A DNA stretch of 19,414 nt, from NCBI GenBank assembly GCA_900550185.1, contig URRN01000016.1, positions 1 through 19,414 on the forward strand, written 5' to 3'. The stretch is from an uncultured Collinsella sp. (lineage in GTDB: Bacteria; Actinomycetota; Coriobacteriia; Coriobacteriales; Coriobacteriaceae). The position numbers and the translations under genes were made by a program. The first letter of the stretch is position 1; each line of letters begins with the position of its first letter. The notes below the pieces were generated by a model. The model did no database searches. It saw only the letters and a program-made list of their open reading frames with translations, and was not told the origin of the DNA. Positions 14,559 to 19,414 of this stretch are shown in pieces.

Positions 14559-15401
14559 TTACGCGATGGTTGCGCTGTAGGAGGCGACGTCCTCGTAGGA
14601 ATCGGTCAGGTAGGCGTCGATGCCGATGGTCGTGTTGACCAGGTCGTCAAGGCTATCGAGCGTGCCGTTCGAGAACGTGAATTCCTCAGTGGCGTTGGTG
14701 CCGGGCATCAGGTGAGCCGAGAACCAGGGTTCCTTCATGGTGCCGTTGACGTTGGTCTTGCCGCTGGGGGCGTAGAAGGTCAGGTCCTTGTCGCTCTTGT
14801 TGGTGATGTTGACGACAAAACCGATGTCGCCCCACTCGTCCTTGAACTTCTCGGTGATGGTAATGGTGCACAGGTCGTCATCGGCAACGGTGACGGCGGG
14901 GGAGATTTCAATCTTCTGGACGTCGTCGTCTTCGACGGCCTCGTCGATCTCTTCTTCCTTCTCGGCCGCCTTGCGATCCTTCTTCACCGTGCCGGACAGG
15001 TCCTTGTCGGACTTGCTAAAGACAAGATTGCCGTCATCCTCTTCGAGGATGAGCTTGCCGTCCTTGAGCTTCATGTCATGCGACTCGTCTTCGGCGGTGA
15101 TGGTTACGGTGGTGGCGTCCTTTGCCTCCCATTTAAGGTCGACGACTTCAAGGAACAGGTCGAGGGCACCTGTACCATCCTCATCGAGAATCAGGACGCA
15201 GTGCACACCCCAATCCTCGAGCATCTTCATGTACTCATCGGTCAGTTCTTCGCCCTCCAGGGTTCCACCCGAGAGTTCCCAGCTGCCGACGAAGTCGGCC
15301 TTGGGGTCTTTGCCGCCGCCGCTGCAGCCCGTCAGGGCAAAGGCGAGCGCAAGGACGCATGTCAGAAATGCGAGTACGGACTTTTTGAACGTTGTCTTCA
15401 T
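14559..15401 (-). CDS. Secreted lipoprotein of unknown function
   Basis: A 280-residue protein with a classical lipoprotein signal: MKTTFKK, a hydrophobic core, and the lipobox LTGC with Cys26 as the acylated residue, followed by a GGGKDPK spacer. AGGAGG directly before ATG 15401 fixes the start. The mature part starts with FVGSWELSGGTLEGEEL, a lipocalin-like opening seen in many small Gram-positive lipoproteins. An acidic, Lys/Glu-rich linker (about residues 140-165) follows, then a beta-rich domain with DIGFVVNITNKSDKDLTFYA, resembling immunoglobulin-like domains of surface lipoproteins. It is anchored outside the cytoplasmic membrane. It lies 80 nt downstream of the SPFH gene in the same direction and is probably the last gene of that operon, though a hairpin in the gap may reduce its transcription. 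No specific function can be assigned. Confidence 0.88.
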   Translation of the reverse strand: MKTTFKKSVLAFLTCVLALAFALTGCSGGGKDPKADFVGSWELSGGTLEGEELTDEYMKMLEDWGVHCVLILDEDGTGALDLFLEVVDLKWEAKDATTVTITAEDESHDMKLKDGKLILEEDDGNLVFSKSDKDLSGTVKKDRKAAEKEEEIDEAVEDDDVQKIEISPAVTVADDDLCTITITEKFKDEWGDIGFVVNITNKSDKDLTFYAPSGKTNVNGTMKEPWFSAHLMPGTNATEEFTFSNGTLDSLDDLVNTTIGIDAYLTDSYEDVASYSATIA

Positions 15402-15440
15402 GGTGTCCTCCTTTATCGAACGAAACCCATAGAAGCAAAT

Positions 15441-15462
15441 GCGGGGGTGGCGGATCCCCCGC
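15441..15462 (-). terminator. Weak hairpin between the SPFH and lipoprotein genes
   Basis: A 7-bp stem (GCGGGGG/CCCCCGC, 8-nt loop) lies in the 80-nt gap. On the minus strand it is followed by a T-rich but interrupted stretch (ATTTGCTTCT). It may be a partial terminator or mRNA processing site that sets the lipoprotein level. Confidence 0.4.
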
Positions 15463-15481
15463 CAATTACCAGATAGAGGGG

Positions 15482-16723
15482 CTAGGGCCTGGGCGTTCCG
15501 CAGTTGCTGCAGAACTTGCCGCCGTTTTCGCTGCCGCAGTTGGGGCAGAACCACTTGGCCGGTGCCGGGGCGGGTGCGGGACTGCCGCACTCGGAGCAGA
15601 ACTTGCCGGTGTTGGTGGCGCCGCAGCTGCAGGTCCATGTGCCGGCCGCGGGGGCAGCGGCAGGAGCCGGTGCGGGAGCGGGTGCCGGAGCCGGCTGCGG
15701 GGCGGCCTGCTGCTGTGCCTGGCCGGCGGCGAACAGCTGGCTGGCGTTCATGCCGCCCATGCCACCTGCCATGCCCATGCCCATAAAGCCCGCCATCGCG
15801 CCGTTGGGGTTGGCGGCTGCCGCGCGCATTGCGTCGCTCTGGGCGCTGGCAATGTTGGCTGCCGCCATAGTGGGATCGCGCATGACGGCGGCTTTCTGCA
15901 GGTCCTTAATCATCTGCTCGTCCTCTTGCGAGGCAGCGATGGAGTTGACGCCAAAGCTCACGATCTCGACACCGCGCAGGTCACGCCAGTCGGCAGAGAG
16001 GACCTCGTTGAGCGCGCGGGCGAGCTCGGTGGTGTGGCCGGGGATGGCGCTGTAGCGGATGCCCATCTCCGAGATCTTGGCAAAGGCGGGCTGCAGGGCG
16101 GTGAGCAGCTCGGACTTAAGCTGGCTGTCGATCTTGTCGCGCGTATAGCTATCGGTCACGTTGCCGCACACGTTGGTGTAGAACAGCAGCGGGTTGGTGA
16201 TGCGATACGAATACTCGCCGTTGCAGCGCACGGAGATGTCGACGTCCAGGCCGATGTTGTTGTCGACCACGCGGAAGGGCACGGGCGAGGCGGTGCCGTA
16301 CTTATTGCCGATAATCTCCTTGGTGTTAATGAAGTAGACGCGCTGGTCCTTGCCCGCGTCGCCGCCGAAGGTAAAGCGGCTGCCGATATTGGCGAAGGTC
16401 TCCTTGATGGAATCGCCCAGGTTGCCGCTAAAGACGCTCGGCTCGCTGCCGGTATCGAAGACGAACTCACCAGGCTCCAGCGCGACTTCGATGATCTTGC
16501 CGTTTTGCACCACGAGCATGCCCTGGCCGTCGTTGACGGCGATGACGGAGCCGTTGGAGATGACGTTGTCCTCGCCGCGCGTGTTGGAGCTGCGGCCACC
16601 GGTGCGTTTGCTGCCCTTGCAGGCCAAGACGTCAGCAGGCATCGATTCGCAATAGATAAATTCCTTCCACTGGTCGGCCATGACGCCGCCGGCAGCTCCC
16701 AATCCAGCTTTCAAGAGTCCCAT
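15482..16723 (-). CDS. SPFH-domain protein with two C-terminal zinc ribbons (YdjI-like)
   Basis: A 413-residue protein without a TM segment. The N-terminal part up to about residue 270 is an SPFH (band-7-like) domain of the type once named 'virion core protein', including DQWKEFIYCESMPADVL, GSVIAVNDGQGMLVVQNGKI, and ISVRCNGEYSYRITNPLLFY. A Gly/Met/Ala-rich segment (GFMGMGMAGGMGGM) and a Pro-Ala linker follow. Two zinc ribbons end the protein (TCSCGATNTGKFCSECG and FCPNCGSENGGKFCSNCG). SPFH proteins form membrane-associated oligomers that act as scaffolds. In Bacillus subtilis the related YdjI is encoded with zinc-ribbon YdjG and helps recruit the PspA-like YdjF; no pspA gene is in this window. 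SD AGGAAG precedes ATG 16723. It lies 48 nt after the zinc-ribbon membrane gene. Confidence 0.88.
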   Translation of the reverse strand: MGLLKAGLGAAGGVMADQWKEFIYCESMPADVLACKGSKRTGGRSSNTRGEDNVISNGSVIAVNDGQGMLVVQNGKIIEVALEPGEFVFDTGSEPSVFSGNLGDSIKETFANIGSRFTFGGDAGKDQRVYFINTKEIIGNKYGTASPVPFRVVDNNIGLDVDISVRCNGEYSYRITNPLLFYTNVCGNVTDSYTRDKIDSQLKSELLTALQPAFAKISEMGIRYSAIPGHTTELARALNEVLSADWRDLRGVEIVSFGVNSIAASQEDEQMIKDLQKAAVMRDPTMAAANIASAQSDAMRAAAANPNGAMAGFMGMGMAGGMGGMNASQLFAAGQAQQQAAPQPAPAPAPAPAPAAAPAAGTWTCSCGATNTGKFCSECGSPAPAPAPAKWFCPNCGSENGGKFCSNCGTPRP

Positions 16724-16771
16724 GGTAATCTTCCTTTCTCGTCAAAGGCCGGGTGGTATTGGTTGGATTGC

Positions 16772-18094
16772 TTAGTCGTCCTTGTCGTCTTTCATGACAA
16801 CGGTGGTCTCGGTGTGGCTGAAGGTGTCGTGCTTCTCGGTCAGGTCGAGCTCGCCGCAGTACTCGTCGGCGTGGGTGGCCTCGTTGGCCGTCTTGAGCTG
16901 GCCTACCAGTAGCACGTCTCCGATAATCACGATGATCAGCGGCGCCACGATGTTGATGAGGATGCCCTCGATATCAAAGGTGAGGTAATTCGGATCGAAG
17001 GCGTTCTCGCCCATAAAGAGAATCTGGGAGAGGATAAATCCGATCACAAAGAACAGCACCGAGGCAATAGCGAGCTTGGGCTTGGAGCAGGGGAGCTCGC
17101 CGACCAAGCGGCCGGTCTGGCCGTTCATGGCAAACAGGTAGCTCTTGCCGTTCCACGAGGTGGAGAGCATCCAGACGGGGAACAGGGCGTAGTCGCTGTC
17201 TTCCCAGGTGTAGTCGAGCTGCTTGCTTTCGACCGTGGCATCGTCGTATTCGTCGACGACGGTCTCGCGCAGGGCCGAGATCGTGCTTTCTTCCATACGG
17301 CGCTCGGCGCGCGCCTTGCAGGTCTCGCAGTCCTTGTCGTAACGGTTGGCGATGTAGCCGGGCATATATGCGACTGAGAACGGACGCAGTGCGTCGTAGT
17401 CAAACGGCTCGATGGCGTCCATGTGGCCGTCGGGCATCTTGGACGATCCATCGACGGGTACGCGCTTAAACGAGATATTGCCCTTGCGATAGGCATCGTA
17501 GTGGTCGGTGGTCGTGACGGTGCGGTCGGATTCCTCGGTCACGGTCTCGTTGGTCGCGTCAAAGTACACTTCGCCGTCAACGCGGGCACCGTAGAGCCAA
17601 AACGGCACGTAGACACCTTGGACCTCGTCGATGTGGTTGCCGGTGACAAAGCTCTTGGGCAGCAAGATCTTGCCCTTATAGTGTTCCTTGAGTGCGGCCG
17701 TGACATCGTCGCGCCCGAGCTTAAACGGAATCACCAGGTCGGGCGAGAAGTCGCCCGAGAGCTGGCCGGGCGCCACGGCGGAGTTGCCGCAGTACGGGCA
17801 GGTGGTGACGGCGACGGTGCCGTCGGACACGAGCTCGGCGCCGCACGACGAGCAGATGTAGCCGGCGTTTTGGGCGAGCTCCTGCACGGCATCGTCGGCA
17901 GCAGGTTTGGGAGCTGCGGCTGCGGCATCGGCTTTGGCATCTGCCTTGTCCTGGCGCTCGCGATAGAGTGCCTCGACTTCTTCGACTTTAAAACGCGAGT
18001 CACAGTAGTCGCAGACGAGCTTTTGCTCGGCACTGGCAAAGTGAAGGGGGCCGCCACACGCGGGGCACTGATAGTTAACGCTCTCGAAGGCCAT
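16772..18094 (-). CDS. Double zinc-ribbon protein with C-terminal TM helices (YdjG-like)
   Basis: A 440-residue protein. Zinc ribbon 1 uses Cys10/Cys13 (CPAC) and Cys28/Cys31 (CDYC), as in TFIIB-type ribbons. An Ala/Asp-rich linker leads to zinc ribbon 2 (ICSSCGAEL then TCPYCGN). The central part (VIPFKLGRDDVTAALKEHYKG, VYVPFWLYGARVDGEVYFDA) and the LFPVWMLS region are typical of long YdjG-like proteins. Two TM helices follow near residues 345-367 and 382-403, then an acidic C-terminal tail. A further CETC sits near residue 260. It is probably a membrane-anchored adaptor working with the SPFH and DUF4428 proteins of the same operon. ATG 18094 follows an AAAGGA Shine-Dalgarno, 24 nt after the preceding gene. 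Molecular function is unknown. Confidence 0.88.
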   Translation of the reverse strand: MAFESVNYQCPACGGPLHFASAEQKLVCDYCDSRFKVEEVEALYRERQDKADAKADAAAAAPKPAADDAVQELAQNAGYICSSCGAELVSDGTVAVTTCPYCGNSAVAPGQLSGDFSPDLVIPFKLGRDDVTAALKEHYKGKILLPKSFVTGNHIDEVQGVYVPFWLYGARVDGEVYFDATNETVTEESDRTVTTTDHYDAYRKGNISFKRVPVDGSSKMPDGHMDAIEPFDYDALRPFSVAYMPGYIANRYDKDCETCKARAERRMEESTISALRETVVDEYDDATVESKQLDYTWEDSDYALFPVWMLSTSWNGKSYLFAMNGQTGRLVGELPCSKPKLAIASVLFFVIGFILSQILFMGENAFDPNYLTFDIEGILINIVAPLIIVIIGDVLLVGQLKTANEATHADEYCGELDLTEKHDTFSHTETTVVMKDDKDD

Positions 18095-18118
18095 GATCGG
18101 TCCTTTCCGTGCCGGAGG

Positions 18119-18856
18119 CTATGCGCCGATGGCGCCGCCGCAGTATTCGCAGCGCCCACTGGCATCGGGAATGGTGGTGGCTCCGCAGAAGGGGCAGGTC
18201 ACCGCGGTCTTGGGGGCCTTGGCGGCCACGACGCTGTCGCGCGTCTCCTGGCGCAGCTGCACCAGCTCGTCGCGGACCTCGGTTGCCTGGCGCTTGGCCT
18301 CGCGGTATTCGATGGAGCCGCGCTGATCGATGGTGGAGTCGTTCACGCGCAGGTTGATCTCGGTAAAGTACGGCGTGTTGACGTGAATGGTCAGATTAAA
18401 GTCGTAATCCAGGTCGTAGCGCGGCGGATTGTAGCTCTCGCGCTCGCCGTCCTTGGTCTCGCGATAGATTTCGGTGCGATGCTCGTCGATATCCATATCG
18501 CAGCCGAGTACCTGCGAGAACTCGATGATGTCGGGATTGGCGTCGCGCCAGCGGCTCTGCGAGGTGATGATCAGCAGGCCCTCGTCCTCATCGAGCATGA
18601 TGTTGGTGCGCCCGGCAGAAAGCGTGCGCGTGGGGTTGAACGACGCCAAGCGCTCGGCATTGGCCTCGCGGTAGGCGATCTGCTCGCGGATATCGTCCGC
18701 GGTGCTGGAGCGATAGCCGTGAAAGTAGGGGGAGAGCTTGCCGGCGCACTCTTTGCACAGGTAGCCTTCATTGATTTTTGTCTTACCTAGAAGTCCCAGC
18801 TCGGTACCGCAAATCGCGCACTCTTTCTTCTCGAACATCTTGTCAAAGAAGCCCAT
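18119..18856 (-). CDS. DUF4428 zinc-ribbon protein, first gene of the zinc-ribbon/SPFH operon
   Basis: A 245-residue soluble protein. The N-terminus (MGFFDKMFEKKECAICGTEL, then GYLCKECAGKLSP) is a DUF4428-type treble-clef zinc ribbon. The middle (residues about 75-170) is a beta-rich domain (NIMLDEDEGLLIITSQ, YDLDYDFNLTIHVNTPYFTEINLRV, here split), followed by a coiled coil (AKRQATEVRDELVQLRQETRD). A second ribbon ends the protein (CPFCGATTIP, CEYCGGA). Such proteins occur with SPFH-zinc-ribbon and YdjG-like genes, which is the case here, so I infer a common membrane-associated complex. GGGAGG just before ATG 18856 supports the start. The operon promoter could not be located with confidence; a short inverted repeat lies directly upstream. 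Confidence 0.86.
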   Translation of the reverse strand: MGFFDKMFEKKECAICGTELGLLGKTKINEGYLCKECAGKLSPYFHGYRSSTADDIREQIAYREANAERLASFNPTRTLSAGRTNIMLDEDEGLLIITSQSRWRDANPDIIEFSQVLGCDMDIDEHRTEIYRETKDGERESYNPPRYDLDYDFNLTIHVNTPYFTEINLRVNDSTIDQRGSIEYREAKRQATEVRDELVQLRQETRDSVVAAKAPKTAVTCPFCGATTIPDASGRCEYCGGAIGA

Positions 18857-18864
18857 GGCTGCCT

Positions 18865-18902
18865 CCCATCAACTGGTAGCGTGTGTCACTTTTGATGATG
18901 GG
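18865..18902. promoter_or_regulatory. Short inverted repeat upstream of the zinc-ribbon operon
   Basis: CCCATCA (18865-18871) and TGATGGG (18896-18902) are perfect 7-bp arms separated by 24 nt. On the minus strand this covers the last 45 nt before the DUF4428 start and contains the ribosome-binding site, so a hairpin here could hide the Shine-Dalgarno. The pairing is short and may be chance. Confidence 0.3.
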
Positions 18903-18974
18903 GGAGTGCGCGATCCTTCGCGATACCCAGACGGCTCAAGGAGTCTCCACAACTGGGACACATGGCCCATTTTT

Positions 18975-19080
18975 GACTAGTCATTGGGGACGTTCTTAAA
19001 CGACTAGTCGCGGGGGACACTCTTCGGCCACTCATTGGGGACGTACTTAAATGAGTGGTAGTTGGGGACACTCCTGGCCG
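18975..19080. repeat. Pair of REP-like modules with conserved loop and differing paired stems
   Basis: Module 1 (18975-19024) has arms GACTAGTC (18975-18982, 19002-19009); module 2 (19028-19074) has arms CCACTCATT (19028-19036) and AATGAGTGG (19050-19058). Both enclose almost the same loop, CATTGGGGACGT(T/A)CTTAAA, and both are followed by GGGGACACTC. Thus stems differ but stay paired while loops are conserved. CGGCCA (19025-19030) and TGGCCG (19075-19080) form an outer inverted repeat around module 2. The right end matches the module at 2914-2934. This is the only structure seen in the 387-nt gap between 18857 and 19243 besides the flanking promoter elements; 19081-19184 shows nothing recognisable. 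Confidence 0.75.
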
Positions 19081-19184
19081 AGCTAGAGATCGCGCGCGTC
19101 CCTTCTGGTCCATGCGGCTCAAAATCGCGGCGTGATGTGGACGGCTGGGGTCGAATTGGCAGCATTTCGAGCCTGGCTTCGATA

Positions 19185-19213
19185 TTGAGACTGGTTCTTT
19201 ATTAAAATAGATT
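19185..19213 (+). promoter_or_regulatory. Putative promoter for the right-edge membrane gene
   Basis: TTGAGA (19185-19190) and TAGATT (19208-19213) are separated by 17 nt in an AT-rich stretch, 30 nt before the ATG at 19244. The -35 matches consensus at five of six bases, the -10 at four. Confidence 0.5.
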
Positions 19214-19243
19214 TCCAGACAATTGAGCGGCTGGGGGTTAACC

Positions 19244-19414
19244 ATGAGGGGCATGGGAGACACAATCGCATATTTGCGTCGGGGCATTCGGGAGATTATA
19301 TGCCTGGTGCTGTTCTTCTTCACGTTTTTGGCGTGCGAGTATCTTTTTGATGTGCGCATCCTTGATTATCATTTTCATTGCAACAGCCTCAGGACTCAGC
19401 GCAACGCGTTGCGC
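19244..19414 (+). CDS. Membrane protein, N-terminal part only (3' partial)
   Basis: Fifty-seven codons are open to the window end. The ATG at 19244 is preceded by a GGGGG Shine-Dalgarno-like stretch, and a promoter lies upstream; an ATG at 19253 is an alternative. The protein begins with a basic segment (YLRRGIRE) followed by one hydrophobic helix (IICLVLFFFTFLACEYLF), in keeping with the first TM segment of a polytopic membrane protein or with a signal anchor. The family cannot be identified from this part. Transporters and the membrane-bound LuxR-type regulators common in Coriobacteriia begin in similar ways, but this is only a suggestion. It is divergent from the zinc-ribbon operon. Confidence 0.6.
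   Translation, partial: MRGMGDTIAYLRRGIREIICLVLFFFTFLACEYLFDVRILDYHFHCNSLRTQRNALR

Noticed and set aside
15392..16912. Plus-strand 506-codon open frame over the SPFH gene
   Set aside because: Gly/Ala/Val/His-rich shadow; the opposite strand has SPFH and zinc-ribbon motifs with a good ribosome-binding site.
17423..18790. Plus-strand open frame opposite the two zinc-ribbon genes
   Set aside because: No domain, no start signals, and it crosses two well-supported minus-strand genes.
18886..19359. Minus-strand open frame containing a CPSCGDSL zinc-ribbon-like stretch
   Set aside because: It runs through the hairpin repeats and the promoter of the right-edge gene; the single CxxC is not followed by a second pair, so coding is unlikely.

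Overview
The window is high-GC, densely coded bacterial DNA. It fits a gut actinobacterium of the class Coriobacteriia, most likely Collinsella or a close relative. I infer this from codon use, an NRMT-type (Nramp-related) Mg2+ transporter like the one described from Eggerthella lenta, the LuxR-type two-component genes and the many intergenic hairpin repeats. The taxonomic call is an inference from gene content, not a database result.

Layout. 1-2530: an MgtE-like protein (5' end outside the window) sits directly upstream of an NRMT-like magnesium transporter, and an intrinsic terminator closes the pair. 2531-2993: non-coding, with a 200-bp element bounded by 17-bp inverted repeats and a REP-like palindrome. 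2994-5210 (minus): a membrane O-acyltransferase fused to an SGNH esterase domain. 5397-7371 (plus): ribokinase and nucleoside hydrolase, a two-gene ribonucleoside-salvage operon with a promoter/operator upstream. 7475-7963: luxS. 8108-8752: a DUF4867-type protein behind its own promoter with an operator-like repeat. 8761-8953: tandem palindromic repeats and a perfect 22-bp hairpin. 9040-10107: a GH1 6-phospho-beta-glucosidase gene that has lost its first third, followed by a 108-nt imperfect hairpin that starts at its stop codon.

10368-14367 (plus): a three-gene signalling operon with a multi-TM kinase-like protein that lacks phospho-acceptor and ATP-binding motifs, a NarL-type histidine kinase, and a LuxR-type response regulator. 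The genes are separated by 2 nt and by an ATGA overlap. Two GC-rich hairpins separate it from a minus-strand operon transcribed from 18856 to 14559. That operon encodes a DUF4428 zinc-ribbon protein, a double zinc-ribbon protein with two TM segments, an SPFH protein with two C-terminal zinc ribbons, and a lipoprotein. This gene set resembles the membrane-associated ydjGHI set of Bacillus subtilis. Upstream lie two REP-like modules whose loops are conserved while their stems differ and stay paired. At the right edge a plus-strand membrane-protein gene begins and runs out of the window.

The most interesting parts are the degenerate MgtE/NRMT pair, the pseudokinase-kinase-regulator operon, the zinc-ribbon/SPFH operon, and the repeat families. 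No rRNA, tRNA, CRISPR array or intact transposase gene was seen.
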